DNA from: Bathynomus jamesi | Lineage: Eukaryota > Arthropoda > Malacostraca > Isopoda > Cirolanidae | DNA length: 64,000 nucleotides | Direction: 5' to 3' | Assembly: GCA_023014485.1 (NCBI GenBank) | Contig: JAJOZX010006156.1 | Coordinates: 90,001 to 154,000 of the forward strand | Shown: positions 54,576 through 64,000 of the stretch, piece by piece | How the letters are laid out: each line of letters opens with the position of its first letter | How positions within the stretch are numbered: position 1 is the first letter of the stretch | Notes under the pieces: model-generated | Database searches by the model: none | What the model saw: the letters and a program-made list of their open reading frames with translations, nothing else | Told to the model about the DNA's origin: nothing | Made by a program: the position numbers and the translations under genes

Positions 54576-57500
54576 AGATAACGTAGTAGAAATGCCTCCC
54601 TGTCAGAAAATCCTGTGGGTGTTACTAGCCAAAAAGGTAATAATTTCATTTGTTTGGTCTTAGTCAAGTATGAGAAAGATTTCGATGGAAAGGGCCAAGT
54701 GCCGAAGATATTTGTTTTTTAGATGCTATATTGTATAAAATTCATGCAAATAACACGATGGATATAATTCCTTCATTTCAGGAAGTGCGTCCGGTACTGG
54801 AGTTACAATTAGCAGATTCATCGTCTCCAGGTATTTTTTGAAGTTTCGAGGTTTCGCTCTTGCAATTATAACACTTGGACAGTGTATAAGTGGATTCATT
54901 AGTCCCTTACTCTCTAATTTTCTTCTCGAACAATATGGACATATGGGCGCAGTTCTTATCTTCGCAGCAATTATACTTAATCAGGCCGCTATTGGCGCTC
55001 TTTTTCAACCAGTTGAGTGGCATATGAAACGGGTTGAAGACAAAATTGATTTTGAGGATTTCAGTGAAGAAAATACGAAAGACATTGACTTTGAAGAAAT
55101 GGATCTTCAGGCTATGAAAGTAAAGCACTGCAAAAATCGTAGGGACAGTGAAATATCTGGGTTCTCAGTTGGATCTTTAGGAGAATCGTTTACTGAGGTT
55201 TCACCTTCTCTTCAAAACAACATTACCACCTTAAATAATGAAGCAAAAGTGTCGAAAAAAGGATCTATTACATCTTTAATTTTAAGAATTTTGACGTCTT
55301 TTGTAGAAAATTTGAAATTCCTTAAATTCTTGCAAGTCATTATCCTTGCCATAGGTTCAGCTTTTCTTTTACTGGGATCCATAATGTTTGAAATGTGGAT
55401 CTCATTCGTAGTGATGGATGCTGGTCATACTTTGCAAATGGCGGCATGGTGTGTGTCTTCAGCCGCAATTGCAAATATCTTTGCCAGAATATGTATGACC
55501 CTTTTGTCGGATCGGCCAAAATTCAGCGTAAAGTTTGGATACATGTTCGGCACGCTTTTCATCGGTATTTCCATAATTGGTAAGAAAACTATAGGAAAAA
55601 TATGGAAAAATATTTATGCAATTGAACTGTAACTGCATTTTAGTATAATTTATTATGGAGAAAACACCTTGAAAAGGAGAATTCTGTCCCATAAATTAAT
55701 CAATTAGTCATACTGTATTTTGAATGACGATTAAGTTTTTCTTTCATGCGATTTCAGACTTAAATAAATATCAGTACGATGTATACCTCTATCTGTTATG
55801 TTCAACTAAATAAGTTTCACAACATTTCTGAAGCATAAAACTTTTTTTACAGCCTTTACGCTCGTAAAAGATATTAGGCTTTTACTCTTGTTCGTCTGTT
55901 GCTGGGGATTCAGCGTTGGTACTGCCACCAGTCTCCATTCCATGGTTTTGATCGAGACAATGGGACTCGATATGTTTCCAGCCGTATATGGTGTCTCAGC
56001 TCTCACTGCTGGTGTTTTGGTTCTCATTTTTGGGCCAATTATAGGTAAGATACTAACATAACTCATTTTCAGTATTAACAGAACAAGTTAATTCCTGCAA
56101 CAACTCATTCCTGCATTCGTGGATATACGAGTATGTGTTCATCAAACAGTTATCAGAGAGCCTATGCCAAAATACATTGACAAAGTTGAGATAGTTTTCC
56201 GTCACTCATTATAATCCTATAGTAGGAAATCTTTCAAAAACATATTTGAACCGAAAATTTAGAATGAGTGCCAAATATAGACGTCCTTGCACGTTTTCCT
56301 GTCATACGATTAAAATTTTATGGAAAAGATAGGATAAGAGTTAGATTTTAGGATGGCCAAAGTAGGGCTTTTTTCTGGAAAGAAAGGTTCTGGAACTCCG
56401 TTATAAATTTCCTAGAAACCTTGCCGCTTGTTGCCCGATTCCACCACGTGACCATCTCAATCCCCCTACTAAAAACAAAAAGTCCTTTCTTTTCCTACAA
56501 TTTTCTCTCACACACACACACGAGTAGGAGGCAAGGGGGTCATTGAGGTCAGTTGACCCCGCCTCCTTCCCAAATTCAGCCCGACTGAATTTTTTTCGGA
56601 CAATTACACCCAAAAATCCGAACAAAAGCCCAGTACAAGAGTACATATATTTTCAATTACCACGATTTCACCCGAAACTTTTTATAATTTTCATAGTGTA
56701 AAAGAAAACTGCGTAGGTAAGGCTAAATGCTTACATGCAACCGAGCCCCCACGGAAGGGGCCGCCAAGCTTCTAGGAAGGCGGAAGTAGTGCGCCGTTAT
56801 ACAGACTTACTAATTAAACGCGCGGGTTCATTGGAGTGCCGTTAAGGGTTGAAGATTATCCTTATCGCAATAACTAACTTATTAAATTACTATGAAGCTT
56901 AATTACGTCGTTCAAGGCAAAAGAGAAACAGTTAAATCATGACTAATAATTTATCTGGTACATCCTATTAACTAAAATATAATACAAACCAAGTTAAATA
57001 AACAAATCCTATACACTACTTCCTATTTCCTAATAAACAAACCTAAGCTAAAGAAAAAGTTACAGTATTTGTATTACTAGGGATGTATGCCTGTAATTAC
57101 TGCACTAAGATAACCTGGTAATGGATTAAGTTCAATGATGGCCAACGAAAGCCCATGCAGCGTCACCAGGCGAAGCCAAGTTCCAATTCCAAAATAAAAA
57201 GGCCTCTTTAAACAAGAGACCTTTCACTGAAATACGAATAACACTGAGATTCCCTCAACCAGAAATCTATTAACCACAGGATTTTCGTATTCTGAGCTGA
57301 ATCAAGTTTCTTAAATTTGTCAGATTAAATTTGTCAGACTTGAAGAACTTTACAAATGTTTTGGATCACCTGAAGATCAGGGCCCCAACCTTCTTTAGTT
57401 AGCTTTATAAAGCTAATTAACGAAAATATTACGACCTAACCTAATCAATCGTCAAGGGCGTACAGTTGACCTAACGATTTGTTAGGTTAGGTCGTGATAT

Positions 57501-58013
57501 TTTCGTTAGTGAGCCTTATAAGGCTAACTGAAGAAGGTTGGTGGCCCTGATCTTCGGGTGATCCAATGTTTTCGCTTACAAAACAGATGATCAAATAAAT
57601 CCACTTAAGAGTTGTCCACACATAACTTATTCCTTTTAGGTTACCTTAGACGTTTGGGTGGTTGGTTGTTTCGCATTTGTATTAGCGGTACTTTATCCTG
57701 TTATAACAGGATATCATCCCTTTCCCCGAAATGTATGTCTTCAGATTTTGAACCATGCAGTACTTGATTATAGAAAGGGAAACCTGTCGCAAAACGGCAG
57801 TATTGAAGTACCCCATTTGATATAACCTGTTACCAACTTACTCTACTGTTGTAACTTGTTTGGTGCTCAGCTTTTGTACAGTTGTGTATACATACAATTG
57901 TGTTTAATAAAAATATGACTTAAAAATCGATTTTCGGTTTCGCTTATTTTTTTTCAGGCAAAACTTGCTTGCTCCCCTAAACAAAATCGGCCCCCCTACG
58001 CCTATGCGCACAC

Positions 58014-58052
<39 letters not shown>

Positions 58053-61000
58053 TGAAATTAAAAACATAAAACTTTCTTCTGCATGTTGAAAACAAAAGGT
58101 ACCGGAATGCCGTTCCGGCGCGTTCCAACAGAAAAAAAGCCATGGGTATAATATAATTTTTAATTCCAGTTACTGGAATTACGATAATTATAAATATTTT
58201 ACTACTATTTCATTGCAGGTAAAAGCTAATATACAAACAATGAACTCCATTATATGTTACATAATATCCAATTCGAACTGTACGTCCTACGAAAAGTGTC
58301 GTTTCATTATAATGCATATACTGCCTCTGAGTGCCTTTGACAGGCAAGCACAACAAAACACTTTTCAACGCAGTTTCTTCACGCATATAAAGCTGGCAGT
58401 AAAAAAACAAAATGTTTCGTTAGGACTCACTAGTTTCACCCGAAATCAATGACCATTACAGGGGCGTAGCCAGGCTTTTAAATTCTATACGCAGAAGCGG
58501 ATCTACGTCGAGCGAAGCGAGTTATTGTGGGAAAACCTGCCGAGTGTGGCATGGCGTCTCCCAATAACTTTTCAGCTAGGGAGTCTGGGGGCGCTGTAAG
58601 CTCTCAGGAACCGAACCATTTTTAACGTTTCTTGCATCAAAAATGCGTTATAATTTAACTGCAAATGACTGTTTTATTCTGGTAACTTTAATTAATGAAT
58701 AACCTTTTTTAATAATAAAATAAATACATTCTTTTTAACTTACAATGACGAATAATTGTGAAACTCGACTATTTTATTTAATTTGGCCCTTAAGCTTTAG
58801 GCTTTACTGGGCTCTTATTAAAAATAAACAGCTAGGTGTTATTAATTAATAATAATAAATAAATAAATAAGTAAATAAGTATTATTAATAGTTAAAACAT
58901 GTTAATCTTAAATTATCACTACTGACATGACAAATACAAGGTCACCTTTGAAGGCACTATACCAATACCATACAAAGAAACCAATATTATACGGGGCTCC
59001 AATAAACCTTAGCCCCCCCGCCCGTGGCCTAAACCATTAGAGATACAGTAAAACTAAACATACCTTACAAAAGAGAATTTAATCCTGCATTTAATGAGAA
59101 ACAATTAAAACTTGGTGTTCCCGCCATTGGCTTCCAAGACAGCCTGAATTCGCTTTGGGTAGCTTGCCAAAAGTGACGTGAATAGATCTTGATCGTTACG
59201 CAAATTTGCTAAAACAGTTTCAATGTGTTGCGTCATTGTATCCTTCGAAAATCGATTTGCTGCAGGTTCTTCAAACAGGAGACATTCAACCTTGTCCTTT
59301 ATAACTGATCCAATGTGTTCACAGACGTTCAGGTCAGGAGAATTTCCTGGCCATTCTTCATTTCCAAAGAAATCGATCTCGTGGTTCCGCAACAACTGTT
59401 GAGTGGCTAATGCCTTAAAGCAGGGGGCCTTATCGTGCAGAAGTGTGACCTGATCGACATCCATAACATTGTTTGGGTTTCTTAGAAAAGGAATGACATG
59501 CTGGGATAGAATAATATCACGAAAATACTGTCCATCCCAACTCTGACCATTTGGCTTCAGCACCCACATGAGCTTCTTTGCAGTGAACAAAAGAAACACA
59601 CCAACACAGTCTGGACTTTTTAATAATTCGCGATAATGTTCATTGTCATCGATTTCATCTGGTGTTGTGGCCCACACTCGATCATTTTGGTAGTTAGGCC
59701 GACGTGTTACGTAAACAAAAAATTCATTGGAGACAGCTAAATGCATCCACATCCCAATCTTCAATATAATGGGCAAACCACATTCTGTCATCGATGTTAA
59801 GTTGAGTTTTTCTTGGCTTTGGAAGTTCATGCCAAGGCTTTAAACCTTGCCTATGACGGTACAGTCGAATGATCTCACCACTAACGCTCTTTCCTCTCAA
59901 CACTTCGATCTCTCTAGAAAGTTCAGCACAGCTGTTTTTCCGCTTACGTGTACCGCTTTCAATGATGTCCTTTGTTTCCTGAGAGAGTGGCAAATTTGGG
60001 CGCCCAGATTTGGTTGTATCCATTTCACATTCACCAAAGTTTTATTCCAATTTCTTTTGACGAAGTTCTCACTTCTTCGCAACTTTTTGGCAACCCATGA
60101 ACGTGTTATAAAGGTGGCTCCAGCATCACGAGCTTCCCGAAATGTTATTGCTCGTATGCGATCTATCACACGTTGCCTCTCCGAATCACCAATTAATTGA
60201 GAAGCCATTATATTATCACTTTATCAGCTAGAGTAATTTTAATACCTGCAATAAATTAAGAATTTTATATATTTTTATAATCACTAAAAACTATTTCGAT
60301 ATAAGTAAACATGTAAGCTGCAAATGAGGGGGCTAAGGTTTTTTGGAACCCCTTACATGAGAGATAAGAACTGAACAATCCCAAGAAATGTGTTTTAATA
60401 CTAGATTACACACGAGAAATTAATAATTAGTAAACAATATTAATGGCCATTAATCCTAGATTTTTGTTAGTATGCCATTATTAATCGGGATTTCAACTTG
60501 GTTTTAAACAAATTTATATTCACAATATTTTTTATATCGGCATGCAAGTCATTCCATAGTTTCAATCCAATGAAATGGGTAGTTTTTGAGATGAAGACAA
60601 TCTAAATTGAGATATAACAAGCTTTGATCTATTTCTGGTCTGATACGAGTGGATTTCTTGATGAGTTACAAAATATCTATTTACCCATTGCAAATTAATG
60701 AGTTTGTTCTTACACTTAAATAAAAATAAAATGTGCCAGTTTGGTTATATCATTGAGCTTTAGTAGGTTTAGCTCTTTAAATAATACGCTAGAGTGATCA
60801 AGGAAATCAGCATCAGATAATAACCTATTCATAGTGTCTACCAGCTCTTCACTGCAAAACTCCCTGAGTTTTCCCTGCTTTCCAGAGGAAAAATTCCAAA
60901 ATCCCAGAGTAACTTCATCGTTTCTACTATAACATTATAAATTATTAAATTATTATAAATAAAATCAATCATAAAATCATAAATACCTGAACACAAGAAA

Positions 61001-62230
61001 AATGTGCGATTATAATTTTTTAAAAAAATACATATATTTGAAATGTTTGGGCTCAATAGACAGCCAAATTAGCCGAGTTCACAAAATTCCCTGAGACTTC
61101 TAATTTTTTCTACAAATTCCCTGACTTTCCCCTGTTTTCTATAGTAGTAGACACCCTGTTACTGCTCATTTTTGGATGACAAAGACACCATTTAATGCGT
61201 TGTTAGCAGAGTTTTCGCAAACAAGGGTGATTGTTGTGTTGAGTGATTCTTCCTTAAAAGAAGAATTGGATGTTTGGAGTTGTATGTATATATTTATATA
61301 CTCTATGTATGTGTGTAAATGTATATTTTGTTGTAGGGTTTTATTTGAGTTTTGTGTTAGGTTAACCAATTTGCTGAGTAAAGACCCTCAAATGTTACAT
61401 TTGAGACCCTTATATCAAGCCTTGTCTGTTTTACGCCTATATGTGAAATAGGACTTAGAATAGGTTGCGCCTATATATCAAATAGGATTTAGAATGTGTT
61501 ACGCCTATATGTCAAATATGACTTAGAATAGAGTTAAGAATAGGTGTTAGGTGGGTGTAGGTTTAATTTTAATTTTGCGATGTTAAAGTTCTGAGTTTAA
61601 TTTTGCGATGTTAATTGATTATCTACTATCATTTTAAAACTTTTTCAGTGCCAAATGACCAACATCAAGACATGTTATTTTATGGTATGATTTTCTTGAT
61701 ATCATACACTCATTAAATATATGTGTAAATATTTTTACTGCGGGATATTTTGCATCAATGACTTCTTAAAAAATTTTCAAAGGATTTTTTTAAAGAAATC
61801 TTGTTCAATTGCAAAAAACTTTCAAAATTTTCCAGAATTACGATGTGCGCAAAAAAAAAACTATACGCACATGAGTATAATGCGTATGCCTAGTTACGCC
61901 CCTGCATCATCTGTGAAGTGCTTACAAATTTTCTAACAATATTTATTCTAATAATATTATTTTGTTTCTTCCTTAATTGTCGTATCTTTAGTTCCAAGAC
62001 TCTTACGACAGGATATAGCAGTTGTTCTAATCTCCAGCATTTTATTTTTATTTCTTCCGTTTACAGGAGCAATTCGCGATGCGACTTCGAGTTACCGTTA
62101 CGCCTTATGGACCATTGGAGGGTTAGGTATTATAGCTTTCTGTTTATGGATGATGATTCCTCTCGCAAAGAAATATGACAGGAAGAAACAAAATGATAAG
62201 GTAATGAAGGGTATGGAAGACTTTTCGTGA
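42380..62230 (+). CDS. Monocarboxylate transporter-like protein (copy 2, intact)
   Basis: Five exons (42380-42580, 46073-46343, 54782-55579, 55853-56044, 62067-62230) join with GT..AG splice sites and phases 0, 1, 1, 1 into exactly 542 codons, or 541 aa. This is the usual size for the SLC16/MCT family of plasma-membrane 12-helix transporters moving monocarboxylates or related small solutes, often with protons. The N-terminus has the family signature PPDGGWGWVVLAG (TM1). TM5 has SRYFLKFRGFALAII. A long acidic cytoplasmic loop (about residues 220-310) lies between TM6 and TM7. In TM8 the conserved Asp of the D-x-x-x-R pair is Asn (N389) while Arg (R393) is kept. The substrate cannot be told. 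The introns, up to 8.4 kb, are filled with transposons absent from copy 1. No internal stop or frameshift was seen. Confidence 0.88.
43178..43260. mobile_element. Tiny Tc1/mariner-type MITE
   Basis: GGATGTCCCAGAAGTCCTGC and GTATTGCC..GGGACACCCTGTA are imperfect inverted ends of the same CAGGGTGTCCC type as the element at 37505-38525. The length is about 75-80 bp, and it ends next to TA on the right. Confidence 0.5.
43505..45720 (-). pseudogene. Tc1/mariner-like remnant in intron 1, interrupted
   Basis: Homologous to 24240-25500. The minus-strand piece at 43781-44020 reads FDLLHENFGARMLSDR and SPDINPCDYFHFGYFESPLE, the third catalytic Asp region with spacing to the missing Q(D/N)G block. It is split at 44021 by a non-LTR insertion. 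Confidence 0.7.
44022..45058 (-). mobile_element. Non-LTR reverse transcriptase fragment in intron 1
   Basis: The minus strand encodes RANIVPICKGGGRSEAKKYR, DNQHGFRSGRSCLSQLMEH, YTDFTKPFDKCDHGIIAHKL, then (shifted) SVPQGTALAPLFF and VTSFADDTK, and C-terminal KRLDAWLRTIPDEPNF. It is flanked by CATGTC direct repeats (about 44016-44021 and 45059-45064). Copy 1 has this site empty, so the insertion postdates the gene duplication. Confidence 0.85.
45914..45968 (+). pseudogene. Partial extra exon 2
   Basis: It repeats the start of exon 2 (ILSAMPYTSFGILFSTL) behind its own TTCATTCTAG acceptor and then breaks off. The adjoining intron bit (TTTTTAGATTTATAAATAAAG) is repeated before the real exon 2 as well. 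It reads like the copy 1 version of the exon. Confidence 0.8.
46073..46343 (+). CDS. Transporter exon 2
   Basis: Acceptor ATTCCAG, 90 codons plus one base, donor GGTTAG. It encodes the rest of TM1 to TM3/4: FGILFSTLLM, TNVGWIITIYSFIFCISAFF, LYEEFGWRKVAITGG and LFFSYSLLG. Confidence 0.87.
46437..46513. mobile_element. Small palindromic MITE
   Basis: GAGTGGTGGCGC and CACCACCACTC are inverted ends with an inner hairpin TTTTAGCCC..GGGCTAAAA. Copy 1 lacks it at about 26060. Confidence 0.6.
46936..47785 (+). pseudogene. Jockey-like RT C-terminal fragment
   Basis: Frames in order: LSTISDWGTENLVAFSASKT with FLHLSIRHN, SSSLNILGVSFCRDLS, RPRMEYAFHVWGGSTHTAVL, DRVESKAFRLI and FKRSVSRHLKNPGP with stop. 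A 3' UTR with GGGGCACTTCTGCAGGCATT and an A run at about 47780 follows. It is 5'-truncated and frameshifted, and nested in the short Polinton-ended element. Confidence 0.8.
47840..48700 (+). pseudogene. Non-LTR RT C-terminal fragment, second family
   Basis: NLGVIMSSVAEFREHYNIKI, IIEYCAVLTSPYRKRDIA and NLRNEIETNLNERR match the C-terminal part of the element at 32640-36890. It ends FKNHLERFLCKVPDHPGV with the 3' end at about 48700. It is 5'-truncated. Confidence 0.82.
49252..50314. other. Intron 2 sequence, hairpin at 49665
   Basis: 49300-49620 is homologous to copy 1 intron (26280-26580). 49665-49694 is a perfect 14-bp-stem palindrome starting GTCGTCCATAATAT. Nothing else was recognised. Confidence 0.6.
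51696..51891. mobile_element. hAT-type MITE 1 in the transposase
   Basis: The ends CAGTGGTTCCCAACCGG and CCGGTTCGGAAACACTG are flanked by CTCTAAGG and GTCTAAGG, an 8-bp duplication with one mismatch. It splits the NELPLR|H codons, and the duplicated TCTAAGG is the disrupted coding sequence. The interior has GGCCCCC repeats. Confidence 0.88.
52205..52419. mobile_element. hAT-type MITE 2 in the transposase
   Basis: The ends CAGCGGTTCTCAAACTTT and GAGTTTGAGAACCACTG are flanked by perfect 8-bp TGCTAGAT duplications. Its ends differ from MITE 1, so it belongs to a separate hAT subfamily. Confidence 0.92.
52430..52876. other. Intron 2 sequence
   Basis: The first part may belong to the 3' end of the unassigned transposon. 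Nothing else was recognised. Confidence 0.5.
52877..54241 (-). mobile_element. mariner element (mariner-type transposase), inactive
   Basis: The ends AGGGCCACTCAATATATTTT and its reverse complement lie next to TA on both sides, giving a length of 1,365 bp. The minus-strand transposase has an N-terminal HTH (VRFKQRAVIKFLTGN), the linker ELGISEES, the first catalytic motif VTGDETCVHHFD and, after a frameshift near 53500, LLHDNARPHNS (second Asp). The third catalytic motif reads YSPDLEPSHFHSF near 53170, where His replaces the Asp expected in PSDY/FHLF. Frameshifts plus this change mean it is inactive. Confidence 0.92.
54243..54781. other. Intron 2 end, hairpin and (AT)n
   Basis: 54422-54454 is a near-perfect hairpin (GAAAGCACACTAACAC with inverted partner). 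(AT)n lies at 54543-54571. The last 150 bp align with copy 1 before exon 3. Confidence 0.6.
54782..55579 (+). CDS. Transporter exon 3
   Basis: 266 codons' worth of sequence in phase 1/1. It encodes TM4-TM9: GTGVTISRFIVSRYFLKFRG, PLLSNFLLEQYGHMGAVLIF, the acidic loop (KIDFEDFSEENTKDIDFEE), KFLKFLQVIILAIG and ANIFARICMTLLSDRPKF. Confidence 0.88.
55853..56044 (+). CDS. Transporter exon 4
   Basis: Acceptor TTTTACAG, donor GGTAAG. It encodes TLVKDIRLLLLFVCCWGFSV and MGLDMFPAVYGVSALTAGVL, matching TM9-TM11 of the family. Confidence 0.88.
56045..57361. other. Intron 4, first part
   Basis: The first 130 bp align with copy 1 intron 4. The rest is unique AT-rich sequence with a GC-richer patch near 56735-56780. 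No gene or transposon was recognised. Confidence 0.55.
57362..57565. mobile_element. Foldback element, same core as 19060-19303
   Basis: The outer arms TGGATCACCTGAAGATCAGG and GATCTTCGGGTGATCCA enclose an inner palindrome with CTTCTTTAGTTAGC and ACGACCTAACCTAA. The inner part matches the element at 19112-19256 but the outer arms do not. Confidence 0.78.
57566..58458. other. Intron 4 with (CA)n
   Basis: (CA)n lies at about 58010-58048. 58345-58458 aligns with 30805-30912 of copy 1, so this is ancestral intron. No gene was seen. Confidence 0.65.
58992..60353 (-). mobile_element. Tc1/mariner-superfamily element
   Basis: The ends GGGGCTCCAATAAACCTTAG and CTAAGGTTTTTTGGAACCCC lie next to TA on both sides, giving a length of 1,362 bp. 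The minus-strand transposase comprises an N-terminal HTH (60208-59897: ERQRVIDRIRAITFREARD), a second HTH part with SGRPNLPLSQETKDII, and a catalytic domain (59830-59105) with DQVTLLHDKAPCFKALATQQ (second Asp) and GNSPDLNVCEHIGSVIK (third acidic residue Glu). Two or three frame changes separate the parts. This is the best-preserved transposase in the window. Confidence 0.88.
60830..61158. mobile_element. MITE with GTGTCTACCA ends
   Basis: CATAGTGTCTACCAG and TAGTAGACACCCTG are inverted ends. The inner AAACTCCCTGAGTTTTCCCTG and AAATTCCCTGACTTTCCCCTG are subterminal repeats. No clean target duplication was seen. Confidence 0.55.
62067..62230 (+). CDS. Transporter exon 5
   Basis: Acceptor TTTACAG. 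It encodes TM12 and the tail: AIRDATSSYRYALWTIGG, AFCLWMMIPLAKKYDRKK to TGA at 62228-62230. Confidence 0.88.
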
Positions 62231-63301
62231 AGCTACTCAGTACTCTCTTTCCAGCCACTCTACCTTGCAAACGTGTTTTCTGAGCTCCTCAAAGTTTAAT
62301 TATTTGTAAAGTGAATTCAAAGTGAAACTGTGTAGTTATTAGTATCATTAAAATAAGAAAATCAGCTTGAAAAATCATTTTCCCAATGTGTCGGGGTAAG
62401 AGTGTCCGAGAGTCAGATGAGCTCGATCATTGAAACGGTGAGGGGACGGATGAACCCAATTCAAGAGCTAGCAACGGGTAGCGAACGCAAAACCTCACTA
62501 CCCAAAGTATGACATTGATACCACTGAGGTACTGGGAGCTCTGGTTAAAAATATAGTTTTTAAAACAAGTCGCACTATAATCTTGATAGAATTTTGGAAA
62601 AAAATCGCAAAACAAAAAGTGAGTCAGACCACGTCTGTCCATAACTTTACAAAAATACCACAGCTATAAAAATTTTGAGCTTCACATCCAAAGCCAGTGA
62701 GACCAACTTTGTGAAGTTGCCCTCAAAATGTAAGTGGTTCGTAAGCTTAAAGTAAAGGTTAAGCTCTCTCTGTTTTAAAAACTTCTGTTCAAAAGGTAGG
62801 ATGAGTGCTTATTTTGTGCCATATTGGGTTTTAAACATGGTGTTACCTCTAAAAAAAAAGGCCTAGTCTGAAAAATGCGTCCTGCAAAAAGAAAAATCTT
62901 TTTCTGTACATAATAATAAACCATAAAAAGAACAGGACAAGAATACACACATATAAAAAATTTGGCGTTAAAATGCAAAGTTTAAAAACCAAAAAAATAT
63001 TTAGTGAGAGCGCTTATAAAAAGAATATAGTAAATATATATATATATGTTACCTGCAAACTCCGACGAGACGGTAAACCGCAGATTGCCTAGGCATTCCG
63101 CGGATTCCCCGTCGATATTTGGCAAAGACCGAAATATTCTTTTATTTCACACTTTGTCTAAATCTTAACACCATTCTGAGGAATGCCTGCATAGGATTAG
63201 TCAATTTCCAAAGTAAAGTGTTATTTCGGACTTTGCCTGCATTCAGACAATCTGCGAAGTATCTAATAAACAGGTTTCAACTTTTTATTCGTACTTTGTC
63301 T
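62231..63301. other. 3' flank of the transporter with tRNA-SINE
   Basis: Homologous to copy 1 flank until about 62790, including a minus-strand tRNA-like SINE at 62430-62540. 62790-63301 is unrecognised, with paired CGGACTTTGCCTGCATTC-like and ACTTTGTCT strings. Confidence 0.6.
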
Positions 63302-64000
63302 CAGTGGCGTACTAAGTGTGGGTGCGAGGGGGCGGTCCGCCCCGGGTGACAGCCAGGAGGGGGGTGCCATCGGGAGAGTTGAAATACCAGTACAAGTTTT
63401 CAAATCAATGAAAAATTCGCCAAAGTAAGAAAAAAAAATTTAAAATGTTCAAACTATTACAACAGCTTAATGTTAATTTCCACTATAAAATAAATTTTTA
63501 TTATTATTGGCAATACAAAATTTACAAACGAAAAATTAATAATTTTATAAAAATTACATCGAAAGGCGAACGTTTGTTGATGTTTTAGTCATCAGTTTTG
63601 TTGAGCATAGCCAGCTGGCTGCAACCTGACATTCCAAGTCTTGTTCACTTGACACTGTGACTCCACACACATGAGGTATGTTTCATTAAATAATTATGAT
63701 AAAGCATAACGTGCTGGTGTTTATAACAATATCATGGTACTTATACCAGTGTCCAGTAATTTTTGACAATGTGGTATCATAGTGATGTTTAAGTATTTAT
63801 AAATGATACACTGCCCAACAAAAAAAAATTTGTTTGCTGCTGATTTAATTCTAAGACGACCTGTTTCTGGTAATATTGATGTGCTGATTTCAAAATCACC
63901 TTAGATTTTGTCCATCACATCAGTTTTCGTGCAATGCAATATGCCTATTTTGGGTGATCCATGAAGGGGGCGCTTATAAAATTTTTTTTGATGATTTTTG
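63302..64000 (+). mobile_element. Start of a hAT-like element, runs off the window
   Basis: CAGTGGCGTACTAAG followed by GGTCCGCCCCGGGTGACA is a typical hAT-superfamily left end. The right end was not found within the window, and no transposase was seen in the 700 bp available. Confidence 0.5.

Larger units (their letters stand above)
58459..61904. mobile_element. hAT-like composite insertion in intron 4
   Basis: It starts CAGGGGCGTAGCCAGGC and ends GCCTAGTTACGCCCCTG. Copy 1 shows the empty site at about 30912. The flanks (GACCATTA and CATCATCT around an original ACCATCAT) suggest a decayed 8-bp duplication. It contains a Tc1/mariner element and another MITE. No hAT transposase was recognised. 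Confidence 0.7.

Noticed and set aside
57389..57541. Interstitial telomere array
   Set aside because: There are only two to three TTAGG-like units per arm, inside a transposon-like palindrome.

Overview
The window looks like nuclear DNA of an arthropod (my inference; a crustacean or chelicerate fits as well as an insect). It is AT-rich, has multi-exon genes with GT..AG introns, long (AT)n and (GT)n microsatellites, short TTAGG-type strings, and a dense mix of arthropod-style transposons: Ty3/Gypsy, non-LTR elements, Tc1/mariner, piggyBac, hAT and SINEs derived from tRNA and 5S rRNA. No bacterial-type genes, tRNA genes or rRNA genes were found.

Layout. 1-5066 is a decayed Ty3/Gypsy LTR retrotransposon. 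6067-18681 is the most unusual object: one 12.6-kb element made of two arms of about 5.5 and 6.3 kb in inverted orientation around an 800-bp centre. It has a near-perfect 6-bp target duplication and AGTAGTATAG termini, so it resembles a Polinton/Maverick relative. Its centre carries a gene whose N-terminal domain matches the immediate early response (IER2/IER5) family, behind a TATA/initiator promoter with CRE-like and STAT/ETS-like sites. The arms hold an unknown protein gene in three broken copies, fragments of piggyBac and mariner transposases, SINE-derived tandem arrays and G-rich subterminal minisatellites. A second, short element with the same type of ends lies at 46696-49251.

18682-23100 is a field of small transposons. 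23784-31239 and 42380-62230 are two tandem copies of a monocarboxylate-transporter-like (SLC16/MCT) gene. The upstream copy is a pseudogene with frameshifts. The downstream copy is intact: five exons join in frame into 541 codons. Non-LTR, hAT, mariner and Polinton-ended insertions are present in one copy and absent from the other, so the duplication acts as a clock for transposon activity.

32640-42000, between the two transporter copies, holds a non-LTR element split by a hAT element, a Tc1/mariner element and palindromic LTR fragments. The window ends inside the start of another hAT-like element. The only genes that look potentially functional are the transporter (42380-62230), the IER-like gene (11768-12316) and perhaps a small ORF in the right arm (13516-13755).
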